In this document: one piece after another, positions 8,670 through 20,287 of the stretch
How positions within the stretch are numbered: the stretch's first letter is position 1
Layout of the letters: every line of letters starts with the position of its first letter
From: Emiliania huxleyi CCMP1516
Taxonomy: Eukaryota; Haptophyta; Isochrysidales; Noelaerhabdaceae
NCBI RefSeq assembly: GCF_000372725.1
Contig: NW_005199314.1
Coordinates: 1-64,000 of the forward strand
Direction of reading: 5' to 3'
DNA: 64,000 bases
Made by a program: the position numbers and the translations under genes
The notes under the pieces: model-generated
The model's input: the letters and a program-made list of their open reading frames with translations, nothing else
Told to the model about the DNA's origin: nothing
The model's database searches: none

Positions 8670-9208
8670 CTTGAGCGTCATAAGCACTGGTTCGCACATG
8701 TTCTGCAGCTTGGCGGCGCGCACACTCGGCGACACACTCGGGGGGGACGGGTGGACCGGGGCACCGGGCAGGCGGGCTCACCCTGCACCCTGGCACACGC
8801 TCACCCCCTCACACGGGGCGGCGAGCCACTCGAAAGTCAAAACCGTATATACACTGCACAACGGCACACGGCGACGTAGCGATCACGAACTAAATACCGC
8901 TATCCGCTAATAGTTAATAGTTAAATAGAGGCCCCCGCACGCGGGTCGCGGCACACGGCCGCCGCCACGGGGCGCGCGCCCGCCCCGCGCCCGGAGAGAG
9001 AAAGAAGAGGGGCAAAGAGCTCTGCTGCACTGCTGGTTGGTGCGCACCGACCGAGCGCTACACCGCACGCTGGCAGTGGGCCATACTGCGGTTCACAGCA
9101 GCCAGTGCTAATGCACAGGAGCCAATCAATCGCTCCCCGCGACGCACGCTCCACTCAACGAGAGAGCTTGGTAGGCGTGGAGACGGAGGCGGTCGAGAAC
9201 GGAGAGAA
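8670..9208. other. Intergenic stretch
   Basis: No gene seen. Contains the second CATAAGCACTGG motif (about 8680) and a short AT-rich patch at 8880-8930. It may hold the outer end of the 2.2-8.5 kb block, but I found no terminal inverted repeat or target duplication. Confidence 0.4.
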
Positions 9209-10045
9209 TCAAGTGACGACGGCCGGAAGCGCAGCAAGGTAGCCGGAGAAGCGGTGGGAGAGTCGGTGCAACGCGGCCTCCTCCGAGGCGCGCGCCGAGC
9301 TCCCCCCCGATTTCAGCCAACGCATCTGCGCGCCCTTGCTGTTGAGCACGTAGACCGCGCTGATGGGCACCGGAAAGGCGGGCATCATCGGTGCCTTTGC
9401 GCTGATGGTCATCGTGGCGTCGCCCGCGAGGGTGGGGCACGCAAACTTGGTCGCCTTGACCTTGACCCCCTTGAGGAACGCGGCCGCGGCCGTCACCCCC
9501 TTGATTTCGCAAAACTCACCTCGCTTGGTGATGACGCCCGACATCTTGGTGTCCCAAAAGACCGTCCAAACCTCCACCGTGCGCGAGCATGGCTGGTCCA
9601 GCTCGAGGTGGACCTCCAAGCCCTTCGCGGTTCGCCTCTGCGACCACGCGACGATGCGGTCGGCCGGCACGATGTACGGCGGCACCCCGTGCTCCACTGC
9701 AAAGCGGCGGGCCGCGCTGTCGGGCGACTCCTGCTCCTGCTCCTGCTGCATCGGCTCGGTGCTCTCAGCAGCCGTCGGCTCGGCAAGCGACGGCGGCACG
9801 GCTTCCGCAGCCGCCCTCTCCGATGCCGCGGCCAGCCTCTCCGCCTCAACCTGGCCGGCATCCACCTCCTCGCGAGTCCAGAGCGCCTGCGGCTCACACC
9901 GCTTCTTCCTCTGTCTCGGGAACCAGGAGGCGGAGGAGCCTGACTTTTCGAGGATTAGCTCACACGAAGAGGAGAAGGAGAGGGTCGACCCCACCGTCAG
10001 CGTCGACCCGAGCCACTTTGGGGAGGAACCCTTGCGGCGCAACAT
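9209..10045 (-). CDS. Hypothetical protein with Ala/Glu-rich linker
   Basis: 278 aa from ATG 10045 to the stop at 9209. The N-terminal third is basic and Ser-rich. Residues about 60-105 are an Ala/Glu/Gln-rich, probably helical linker with EQEQE. The rest (from about 110) looks like a folded domain, with alternating hydrophobic strands such as KGLEVHLELDQPCSRTVEV and GVKVKATKFACPTLAGDA. I do not recognise a family. Base composition and residue use are those of a real gene, whereas the overlapping frames give Arg/Pro-rich noise. Introns cannot be excluded. Confidence 0.55.
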   Translation of the reverse strand: MLRRKGSSPKWLGSTLTVGSTLSFSSSCELILEKSGSSASWFPRQRKKRCEPQALWTREEVDAGQVEAERLAAASERAAAEAVPPSLAEPTAAESTEPMQQEQEQESPDSAARRFAVEHGVPPYIVPADRIVAWSQRRTAKGLEVHLELDQPCSRTVEVWTVFWDTKMSGVITKRGEFCEIKGVTAAAAFLKGVKVKATKFACPTLAGDATMTISAKAPMMPAFPVPISAVYVLNSKGAQMRWLKSGGSSARASEEAALHRLSHRFSGYLAALPAVVT

Positions 10046-11923
10046 CGTGGGCGCGTCCTTGCTCTTTGGACTTACTCGAGTAGAGCTTCGCGGGTCTTTC
10101 TTTATTCCGCTCGCCTGCTAGGAGAGTGCCTCGCCATCGGACGAGTCCTCCGCCATCGCTCACTAGAAGACGGACGGCAGGGTCCTTTCGTTTTTAGAAA
10201 AAAGAGAAAAACTATAGAGGAGTCCGCTACGCGAAAGCATGCGCGACGCTGCCTCTTTGTTTGCTCCGTCCGCTCGCTCGCGGCTGCGCTCAAGAAAGAC
10301 TGGTTTTCGTTCGTTCGTGTGACGTACCACAACATCGGAAAATTCCATGGCTCAACCCGTCTCCATGCCAGCTGCTCATCTCGCAATAACTCCCTTCTTT
10401 TGTTGAAATTAGACATCACAGGTCACGCCCGTGTGCTGGCCAGGTGCTGGCGCTCACACCCCGCCGGCGCCGCTGTCCCGCTGACTGTGTGATTGATGAG
10501 CGAAGGAGCGGGCAGCCAGCGGCCAGACGTCTGGGACTGCGCCTTTCGCTACGCGGCGGCGGTGGCAGAGGAAGGGGGATTGCGCGCCCCTGGGCCGGCA
10601 GCTGCGCCACCGCGCACCGGGGGCAGTGGACTGTATTTTCGCTGGATCTGTCAGGAGATGATCTGTGTCACAACTCAAGATAATAACACATCGATGATAA
10701 AACAAACGAGGTGGCCGTCCTTACTTCCCCCTGCAGGAAGATGAGATCACACAGGCTGTGCCTGTGGCCTGTGCGGGGGGCTGGTTCTCGAGGCTGGTTC
10801 GTGGTCGGCGAAATTCCTGCCGCCGCCATGCAACACTATGCTTTGCAAGCGCATGCGGTTAGCCTAGCGGTCAGCCATACGAAAGCGGGCGGCCCTGCGA
10901 ATGCTGATAGTGCAGCGCTGCATCTTCACAAAAACCTGACGTGGTCACACCGGGGGCAGCCGCAACTAGAAAGGCGGCGAGACAATGAACATATGCATCG
11001 TTTGCGCGCCCCGCAGCTGCGCTCTCCTCATTTTGGCCCAAGATCACCAGATTCCTCCGGCGCAAAGCGAGAGCACATCCTCCCTTGTCTTTGCATCAAC
11101 GGTGACTTTCCGAGCGGGAAGCGTTACAGCCGATTCTGGCATCGCGTTGGGCTCCGAGATGGGCTTTGATTTCCTGGGCTCCGGCGTCGTGCCGTCGAGG
11201 CGGACGCGGCTTGCCACCCCACTAGTCTCAGGCGCTGACTTGCCCCTCCACATTGGCCAGCAGAGGGTACTGTTCATCATCGTTGAAGCGCAACGGACCA
11301 CGAAAACTTGCCGCCTGCTACCGTAACCACCACAATCATGGCAATCAGAGCCGCACAAGGCGTAAAATTTCAGTGTCAGTGCGCGCTTCTCTCATGGCTC
11401 TTATGAACATACCCGAAGGTCGAGCTGAGAAGGTTTGCGATGAGGTAGGTGCGATCCCGAGATGCGAGATGCGTGGTGATGAAATCAATCACACGGCTAC
11501 GTCATGGTAGAAACCGCTACGTTACTTGCGGAAGAGCGCTACGCCGCCAGCGGGCAGCGGGCTCATACTAGCACATTCTCAAATCTTCTGGTCAGAGCGA
11601 GACGCTACCCCCCCCCCCCCCCCCTTCCCCCTCCCTCCCCTCCCTCTTATCCATCCACTTCTCCCACGCGCGCCACCTTGCCCCAGCTCGACAGAGCCCA
11701 GGGGCGGGGTGTCGTATCCTGGTCGTATCATCGCGCACTCAATAGGTATGAAAGTCATCAAACGCAAAAGACGCGCCTGCCTTTTTAACCGGAATTGGAG
11801 ATGCAACGGATGCCCCCTAAGTTTCCCAAAACTACGGGCCGCCGGAAAGAGTGGCGAGCGATCGGCTCTTTACCGATTTATGAGCTTTTCGGCTGCGGCG
11901 AATTTTGCCTCGCCGTGGCGGTC
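10046..11923. other. Intergenic stretch
   Basis: About 1.9 kb with no convincing gene on either strand. It holds a poly-C tract at about 11609-11624 and otherwise non-repetitive sequence. A tRNA A-box-like string near 10858 lacks a B box. Confidence 0.4.
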
Positions 11924-12848
<925 letters not shown>

Positions 12849-13545
12849 GCGATTGCGCTCGGCTCAGGTCACCTGACGGGAGAGCTGCGCGGCAACGCGG
12901 GCCTTCGATCTGAACCAGGGTGCCGCTTGCTCCGGTGGCGAGCTGCTACGCGCGAGCTCGCCGAGCCTCGCCGCTCTTGTTGGGATCAACTCATCCGCAG
13001 CTTTGCGGGCCTTTTTTGTGCCCGGAGAGTGCGCCGAGTTGAGCGCGCGCGAGAGACCGTGCCTGTCTGCTGGAGTTTGGAGGGGTGGGACTCAGTCTTC
13101 TATCTGTGTATGCGTTGGGTGTGGATGTGTGGCTGCGTTTCCTGTTCCTGCGCGCCGCAGAGCGCAATGTTGCGCGTGGGCTCTCTTGGGTGGATGTATC
13201 GTGGTGGAGTCGGGGTGGGGGGGTGCGTTCTTTCTTGCAGCGCCGCGCTTTGTACGTGTCTTCGCGCGGTCGTCGTGTACAGAACTCATCCGCACAGGAG
13301 AGCCGCGGCGGACTTTCTCTCGATGGACCGAGATAATCTCGGTCCGCCGCGCCCCCGCCCGCGCGCCCATGCCGTCTCACACCACCCAACCTTACATGCA
13401 GCGAGCGAGCAGCGTACGGCGAGAGCGACCGAGAGCAATCAAACACACAAATTGCTCGTTGGAAACGACGCCTCAACAACGTCATGATCCCCAAATTGCT
13501 TTTTACACGCTGGAATTTTGGAGCGGGGTGTGCGAACGATATGAG
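12849..13545. other. Intergenic stretch
   Basis: No gene recognised. Ends with the left target duplication GATATGAG (13538-13545) of the transposon that follows. Confidence 0.4.
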
Positions 13546-14037
13546 CTTAGGGTACCCCTAGGATTCTGAGGGCCGGATTTTTTAAGGGCTTTTAAGAAAT
13601 GAGGAGGTTTGGAGGCTTAGATTGCCATTTAAGAAATGAGGAGGCACGGGGGTCCCTCTTTTAAGACCGTTCAAGAAAATCGGCCTCGCCGGCATCCGTC
13701 GCTGGGTTCCGCGCCGTTTTCTCCAATACTGCCGTTATTAGGCACAACCCGCCTCTGAAGACACATCTGTAAGTCTGGTGCACTGGCAGGAGCCATACTC
13801 GCATAGGGGGCGCGTGCTAGCTGACTGTAGCCAGCTTCCCGGCCTCCGGCGTCTTACCGGGAGCCTCCCGGACCACCGACCTCGGGAGCTCTCCCGGCTC
13901 CCGCACCGTTTAAGCGTTTAAGACCGTTTAAGGAACTGGCGGCCCAGGCAGCCTTAAAATGGGCCATGGCCCGCTTTAAGCCGTTTAAGCCGCAGGCGCC
14001 CCAGGGCCCACCCTTTTAAGCCTAGGGGTACCCTAAG
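13546..14037. mobile_element. Short non-autonomous DNA transposon (MITE), 492 bp, 8-bp TSD
   Basis: Perfect 17-bp terminal inverted repeats, CTTAGGGTACCCCTAGG at 13546-13562 and its complement at 14021-14037, are flanked on both sides by GATATGAG (13538-13545 and 14038-14045). The interior is non-coding and holds about ten TTTAAG motifs near both ends, as expected for subterminal transposase sites. An 8-bp duplication fits hAT or KDZ elements. The TIRs and duplication are exact, so insertion is recent. Confidence 0.93.
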
Positions 14038-14288
14038 GATATGAGATTTACTACATGAATTGAATTCACATGACATACACACCGCCATCGTCACGACGTC
14101 GATGACGACCGACCGCGCGACGGCACAGATAGTGATCTACATAACAAACGTAGAGGGACACGCGGCCGCCCTCTCCCCTCCCTCCTTTCAAACGCCTACT
14201 AGGCCGCGTGTGTCGGGAGCTCGGGACGTGTTCGACATGGTGCGGGCGGCGATCCAGTACTTAGCGGCACAGACCTCTTGCACCTGTT

Positions 14289-15434
14289 TTAGCAGGAAGC
14301 GTCTTTGACGACCTCGACGGTCGCCAGGAGCTGGCGGTGGTCCACCGCTGGCGCCACCGGCGTTGCCACAGCCACCGGCACAACGACGCGGACGCCGTCC
14401 GGGCGGCAGGCCAAACCAAACGCTGCCGCAAGGCGCTCGGGCATGAGGCGCAAACGCCGCCGGAGCCGCGGGCCCCTCGAGCGGAGGCGCGAGGCTGCGT
14501 GGCGGCCGGCGGCGGGCGAGAGTGCGAGGAGAGAGAGCGTGAGGCCGCCAAGCACGGTGACGGCGGTGAGTGCGAGCGTGCCTCCAGCGAGTGTCGCAGC
14601 AGAGCCGATCTCGAGAGCCGCCTCGATGCTCGCGGCGACGAGCGTCGGCGGGAGGAGGACGGCGGCGCTGCACGGGGAAGCTCCGGTCGGCGTGCACCCC
14701 ACGCGCCCTTCTCGTGCGGCGGCGGCGCCTGTCGTGAGGAGCGCGTCCACAAGGCTGAGTGACACGTCGACCGAGAGGACGGCCAGGCTGAAGGCTGAAA
14801 GCACGCTCAGCTCCACGAGCCCCAGCGGCTCGGCCGCTTGCGAGGCGGCCGAGGCGAGGGCCGACTCCCAGATGCGCTGGTGCTCGCACCCCTCGGTCTT
14901 GAGCCGCGAGTCGAGTGCCACATTCTCGGGATGTAGCATCGCCACCCACGCCTCGTAGGTCGCCTCTCCGCGGTTGCGAAAGATGAAGCCCCGTGCGTGC
15001 TCGTGCAGTAGCAGCGCAGCTTCGCGGTTGGCCCGGACCATCTCGGCCTCGCACGCCGAGTCAGGCATCGCAAAGCAGCCAACGGTGGGCTTGCTTGCAT
15101 GCGCCGCCGTGAACTCGAGCAGGTCGGTCTCACCCAACTGGTCTGCTGCTGCCTGCAGAGCGACGGCATGGATGCGCTGCTTCCATTTGAGGTAGGCCGA
15201 GCGGGTCACGCCGTGCGCCTCCCATGCGTCCTGGTCGCGCAGATACGATCCAGGCAATTCAAGCCGCGCCACGACCGCCTGGACCGCACGCACCGTGCGG
15301 CGACTGGGCTTCGCCACACCCAGCGCAAGCGCTAAAGCGTGCGATGTGGTGACGACCTCTGCTTCGCCGTCGTTGCGGACCGCGTGTCGGGCGTCGTTGA
15401 GGGCGTCGAGAGCGGGCCGCCTCATAGGATCCAT
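14289..15434 (-). CDS. Predicted membrane protein of unknown function
   Basis: 381 aa from ATG 15434 to the stop at 14289, uninterrupted. The N-terminal 190 residues are soluble, with patterns such as GVTRSAYLKWKQRIHAVAL and ATYEAWVAMLHPENVALD. Then come hydrophobic stretches: PLGLVELSVLSAFSLAVLSV, an Ala/Leu segment around AAVLLPPTLVAASIEAAL, and LAGGTLALTAVTVLGGLTLS. The last is followed by a strongly basic stretch and a Val-rich end. This suggests two to four membrane helices with a large cytosolic head. I do not recognise the family. A GTG at 15503 would lengthen it by 23 residues. Confidence 0.6.
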   Translation of the reverse strand: MDPMRRPALDALNDARHAVRNDGEAEVVTTSHALALALGVAKPSRRTVRAVQAVVARLELPGSYLRDQDAWEAHGVTRSAYLKWKQRIHAVALQAAADQLGETDLLEFTAAHASKPTVGCFAMPDSACEAEMVRANREAALLLHEHARGFIFRNRGEATYEAWVAMLHPENVALDSRLKTEGCEHQRIWESALASAASQAAEPLGLVELSVLSAFSLAVLSVDVSLSLVDALLTTGAAAAREGRVGCTPTGASPCSAAVLLPPTLVAASIEAALEIGSAATLAGGTLALTAVTVLGGLTLSLLALSPAAGRHAASRLRSRGPRLRRRLRLMPERLAAAFGLACRPDGVRVVVPVAVATPVAPAVDHRQLLATVEVVKDASC

Positions 15435-15540
15435 GTCGGAGCAGGTCGGAGGTGGAGCAGGTCGGAGGTGGAGAGTGCGAACTGAGAGCGAGGTGCTGGA
15501 CACGGCCAGGGACAGTCGTCAAGAAAAGGGTTCCAATGGT

Positions 15541-15725
15541 ACACGGAACTAACCCTCGGAGACCCGTGTTTACTTTACAGCCCTTGCCCTGCGAACGCGC
15601 ACCCCCGGGGCTAGGGCTCTCTAGCCCGTAACCCGATGCCAATCATCCGGCCCGCTGGGTGCGCTTCTTAGCTCCCCGGCCCTGGATGTGCGGTCGGTTA
15701 ATGACTGCACTCCAAGTGCTCCAAG
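15541..15725 (+). repeat. Dispersed repeat family R1, copy 1
   Basis: About 185 bp starting ACACGGAACTAACCCTCG and ending CACTCCAAGTGCTCCAAG. Related copies are at 23959-24159 (+), 27931-28041 (-, truncated) and 50715-50870 (-). All share the motif GGGCTAGAGAGCCCT (read in either orientation) and GCGCTTCTTAGCTCCC. No open frame; a SINE or short DNA transposon is possible. Confidence 0.85.
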
Positions 15726-17168
15726 ACCAAGTACATAGTTCGCATCCCCGGGGTTTCCCCCCTTTTTTGGGGGTTTTTTTTTTTTTTTTGAAAAAGGTTA
15801 TTTGGAGGGCCCCCCCCCCCCCCCCCCGCCCGCTCAGGCAACACATACGAGCTTACTTCCTCAGCTTCCTCTTGACCACAGCGGATTTTGGTCACAATTT
15901 TCACATCATCGCAGAGCGCACCCGAGCTCAAAAAGTAGCAGGAAGGGCTTAGAAGGCTCTAAAGGGGGCTCCCAGGCACTAAATTTGTCCGCCCGGCCGA
16001 TGCAAATGTCGTTTTGGGTGTCCGTCCACTGAAAACGGAAGACTCTGGCAAGCACTTTTTTGGCGCCGTGGCCGTGCTCGGCGCGCGCAGCGCGCGGAAA
16101 ATCGTAAATCGGTGCCATTTTAACCGTTTTCCACACGGGATTTTCTTGTGCATGTTCGGCCTGCCCAGCACCACATCTCTAGCGTCTAGGGTTACACAGG
16201 AGGACGGGACAGGTGAGCGGCGGCCCCGCGCCGGCCGCGACGGTGTTGACGGCCGGCTCACCGGGACCAGGGGGACGGTGAGCCTACTGGTTGGAATCTT
16301 TGGGATGCGAGAAATAGAGTGGCCGCGTAGTCGTAGAGTTATATCTGGAGTCTTTGCGACATATGAAGGCAATACCAAGCTATCCTCTCCTCAAACAACG
16401 CACAGTCTCTCACGCAGACACCCCACGGCACGGACACGGCAGCCTGCCACGGACGGAGGCCGCGCCGACCGAGCGGACAAGGCACGCATCCGGGTACGGT
16501 TGCTCGCGTGCTGCGCAGTGGCTGCTATACCACCGAATCCCTGACCCTCAGCTAAGCCCAGTGGCGATCACGCCGACAACAGGCTGGCGTATCCGAACTC
16601 TTTGCAGGAAGGCTCGGTGGCCGCCTCGCAGCAACGAACGCGTCTCGTCCGTGTGATGAAGCATTTGCTGGAGGCGATTGGCTGAGCCCACCGGCGACCG
16701 ATCCGTGTCTGTTACCAGTCACGAGCGCGTCGGAAACTCGCGCTCGGTGCCGCCAACGGGGTGTCTGCAGGGCGGCGCAGCCGCCCCGAAGAAAATTTTG
16801 GCCGGAGGAAGTCTGGAGGCCGTCGATTGTCACGCGGGGAGCCAAGCTGCGGGTATGGCGTCAGCGGCTTACCCCACTGACTCGACCACGGCGAATTGCG
16901 CGGGGTCCGACGACCTCAAGCCGACCGCATTCGGCCGATCTTGTTCACGTAAACGCACAACCCCGGGTAGATCACGGACGGCCAGCTGAGCCCGGGTCCG
17001 CCAAAAAGTTTTCTTTCGCCGCACACTTGGTGGGGCCTAAGGAGCACCCCGTTTCGATTTGAGAGTCTCATTGTATTTTCGACCGCGTGAGATAAGAAAG
17101 TGTGGATTTTGGCACTGGAGTGTGCAGGAAGTAACGCTGTGTGTATGTGTGTATGTGTGTGTGTGCAC
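15726..17168. other. Intergenic stretch
   Basis: Contains homopolymer blocks (poly-T and poly-C at 15755-15830) that look like poor sequence or simple repeats, then about 1.2 kb without a convincing gene. A short (GT)n run precedes the next start at about 17139-17164. Confidence 0.4.
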
Positions 17169-18113
17169 ATGCCTCACGCTCTCGCAACGCCGAGTGCTCC
17201 TCTAAAGCTGCTCGCCGGCGGCGGCCTCGCGCAAGCACAAGTGATCAGGAGGCAAGCGTGTTTGCGCGCGCTGATGCTCCACGCGCTGCCGCTCGCCACC
17301 CTCCGGCCGTCGCCTGGCGTTGCCGCCTCTGTGGACCCATTCTTCGACAGGCTGCGCGCTCGCTACATCTTGCTCCGGCCCGGCGAGACCACCTTTGAGG
17401 CGGCCGGCATGGTCGACAGCAACCCGATCAACAAGCAAGCGGCGCTGCGAGGGCTCACCGAGCAGGGCCGCGAGCAGGTGCGGGCCGCGGCCGAGGCGCT
17501 GGCGGCACGCGGCGTCACGAGCCCCGTGATCTTTTACGACAACGGCGCCCGCGCGAGCCAGACGGCAGACATCCTCGCGAACAGCCTGTCGGTGCCGCGC
17601 AGGGACGTGGAGCCCGAGTTTCGCTGGCTAGAGGCGCGCGGCCTCGGAGCCCTCGACGGCACCGACCTGCAGGCCGCCACCGAGTACCTGCACCGGATCG
17701 ACGCGGCGGACGTCGAGTCGGCCGCGGAGGAGGCGGAGGACGGCACGCCGAGCGACTCGGTCAACGACGTCTTTGGCCGCATGCGCAACACGATCGCAAA
17801 GATAGAGACGTCGTACGGAGGCGGCGACTTTGTGATCATCGGAGGCGACGCGGCCGTGCTCTCCGTCTTCGCCGCCGCCGCGTGCGGCACCGACCTGCGC
17901 GACCACGGCCGCTTCACGCTGCCGCCGGGCGGCTGGTACGACCTGCGGCAGCTGGTGGCCGACTATAAGGCCGGCCGGTTCGAGGAGGCGCCGCTGCCCG
18001 CCCCCTCCGCGGAGGAGGTGACGCGAGGGCGCGAGGCGCTGCGCGAGATGGGCCCGCGCATCTTCTCAGACACCGCGGCCGGCTCGTGCCTGTGCTGCAG
18101 CTGCAAGAGGTGA
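17169..18113 (+). CDS. Histidine-phosphatase (phosphoglycerate mutase-like) family protein lacking catalytic histidines
   Basis: 314 aa from ATG 17169 (ATG 17274 is an alternative). The first 50 residues are Ala/Leu/Arg-rich, like a transit peptide. The fold follows the family: RYILLRPGETTFEAAG stands where RHGE should be, then a DSNPINKQAALRGLTEQGREQ segment, GARASQTADILA, and DFVIIGGDAAVLSVFAAAACG where the second catalytic His lies. Both active-site histidines are thus replaced (Pro71 and a Gly). From memory, plants have a chloroplast protein of this family with the same LRPGE motif, so this looks like a conserved pseudo-enzyme, not a decayed gene. The C-terminus SCLCCSCKR is an unusual Cys cluster. 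Function unknown. Confidence 0.8.
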   Translation: MPHALATPSAPLKLLAGGGLAQAQVIRRQACLRALMLHALPLATLRPSPGVAASVDPFFDRLRARYILLRPGETTFEAAGMVDSNPINKQAALRGLTEQGREQVRAAAEALAARGVTSPVIFYDNGARASQTADILANSLSVPRRDVEPEFRWLEARGLGALDGTDLQAATEYLHRIDAADVESAAEEAEDGTPSDSVNDVFGRMRNTIAKIETSYGGGDFVIIGGDAAVLSVFAAAACGTDLRDHGRFTLPPGGWYDLRQLVADYKAGRFEEAPLPAPSAEEVTRGREALREMGPRIFSDTAAGSCLCCSCKR

Positions 18114-18437
18114 GAGCTTCCTGCCTAGTTTTTAGATCGTGTAATGGGTGTGGATGTGCTTACCTTATACCGCCACGATGACACAACGCTTGAAAAACCA
18201 TTCTGACGAGCCGCCGAGCATACTTGCGTGGACGTTTCGGGCTCCTATCCCCCGCCCCGGATCCGTGGGCGATCGCACACGCGGCTGGGGGGCACGGCGC
18301 GGAGGTGCCAGGTGGCGCTTACCACTGAAAAGGAGGTTTTGGAGCCCCTAAACGCGTCATAATAGCCGCACGTTTGCCCTCGCCGTGCCTTGCCATCTCC
18401 GAGCCGCGCCCCCTCCTTCAGTTTTAAGGCGAATCGG

Positions 18438-18637
18438 NNNNNNNNNNNNNNNNNNNNNNNNNNNNNNNNNNNNNNNNNNNNNNNNNNNNNNNNNNNNNNN
18501 NNNNNNNNNNNNNNNNNNNNNNNNNNNNNNNNNNNNNNNNNNNNNNNNNNNNNNNNNNNNNNNNNNNNNNNNNNNNNNNNNNNNNNNNNNNNNNNNNNNN
18601 NNNNNNNNNNNNNNNNNNNNNNNNNNNNNNNNNNNNN
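18438..18637. other. Assembly gap (200 N)
   Basis: Exactly 200 undetermined bases. Adjacent sequence on either side shows no feature that bridges it. Confidence 0.99.
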
Positions 18638-20287
18638 GGGAAGGTATTGAACTGCCCTAAAACGAAGGGGCACGTCCTGTTCACGCGATGCCCAGCCGTG
18701 GTGTGAGCCCGAGGGCCGGCGAGAGTCGGCAGGCAGCAGAGCCCTCGGTCAACATTGGCTCTGACGCCGTGCCAGTAGTCGGCGCGCCGCGATCTGCATA
18801 CCTGTTCGTACCTCTATAGTAGTGCGGCCACGTGTATTGCTGTTCGGCGAGCCGCGTTCCGCTCTCTCGACCGTGAGGCCAGTTGGCGGGCGCCTAAAGC
18901 GCCTGGTTTGTGCGTCGAGCGGTGAGCTCACAACAGACACCGTCCGAGCCCGATGCACGCCAGGCGTCTCATTCCAAGCCCACTACGCATTCCCACGCGC
19001 TCAGGCGCCGCTCGAACCCCACCTCTTTGAGCCGGTTACCCCGCGGCAAGGCAACTCGGCGCTCTCGATGTGCGCACTAGGCAGTCTCAACGCCGATTAC
19101 TGCCGAGCGCGCACGACTCGTAGGCGTACCGGCGTGCCGCTGGCATACTACGCGACGGTGGAGGCGCGTGGGCTTGCTCAAAAGGCATGCATCTGTCGGA
19201 GAGCGTGCCGCAAGACCTGATGTGCCTCCGCTCCAGGTGTGAGGCAGTTCGATGGATCCAGTCTAGCGACCTCTACGTGACGATTGAGGACTGCTCTTCC
19301 CCTTTGGCCGAGCCTCCAGTCCCTGCCACCGTGCACCTGGCGCCAGAAAGCTGCATTTACATCCCGCACGCGCGATCGGCAGTCGAGTTATAACCCGCAG
19401 CTGTGCAGTGCGTGCGCACCACGAACCGTTGTTCGGCGATCTCTCGGCGACCACTCGTCGACTCGCGCTCAGACGCGAGGTGCGTGCTCGCCCGGCCCCC
19501 CGTGAGGGGACTAGGCCATTTTTAGCGAGATCGGGGAAATCACTCTCATCGCCCGCCGCTCACGCTTCCCTCCCTCTCCCGCTGCCGCCGTATCCGGTCC
19601 TAGCCTGCGATACATTGAGACCTCACGCCCCGCGACTGTCTTCCACGCTCGCAGGCGGGCCTATCCGCCGTGCCACTCCATGCATGATCACCGCTGGGGG
19701 CAGCGGTGCTCGTGCGACTGCGGATTCGGCCTCACCTCACTGCCCTCTGGCCTGCAGCTGCACGTTGCCGGGGGCCATTCTCGAGCCCTCTGGCGAATGG
19801 GCCCAAATCCGGGCTCTGAGCACGCCTACTGCTGACGATCTATGTAGCTAGTGCGGTGGGGTCTGGCGCAGGTGCGCGAGACCGTCGCCACAGGGGGGGA
19901 CGCGCGATTATGTGGGCGCTCCCGAGGGGGCGAAACCGCATGTTCAAGGGAAACCAGGCGAATTGCGCCCCCAAAATGGTCCTGAGCGGCTCCCACGACC
20001 TCCCCAACACCCGAGGTGCACGACACGACCGCTTGTTCGAACATTAGTGACACAAGTAGTTATTCCTGTGGGTTGTGTCATCGTGCCTTACCTTACCTTA
20101 GTCCTTACTCTACCTTACCAGGCCGCCTTTTTATTTACACCTCGGAGGCTCATGTACCAAAATAACGATCCACTTCGCCACACTCTGCACACACCGTGCG
20201 TGCGAGCCCGAGCAGGCTCGAGACCGACGTGCGACGAGAGATCCACACCGTACTCTCTCTCATCTCCCGCGCTCTCGAAACTCTAGT
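18638..20287. other. Intergenic stretch
   Basis: About 1.65 kb without a supported gene on either strand. A CCTTA-rich patch lies at 20083-20120. Otherwise nothing is seen. Confidence 0.4.

Noticed and set aside
1600-9200. Terminal inverted repeats bounding the transposase block
   Set aside because: I compared both flanks by eye and found no inverted match or 8-bp duplication, so the element's ends remain undefined.
10855-10925. Possible tRNA gene (TAGCCTAGCGG A-box-like string)
   Set aside because: No B box and no cloverleaf pairing.
18245-18684. Frames across 18438-18637
   Set aside because: They exist only because N is untranslated in the 200-N gap.
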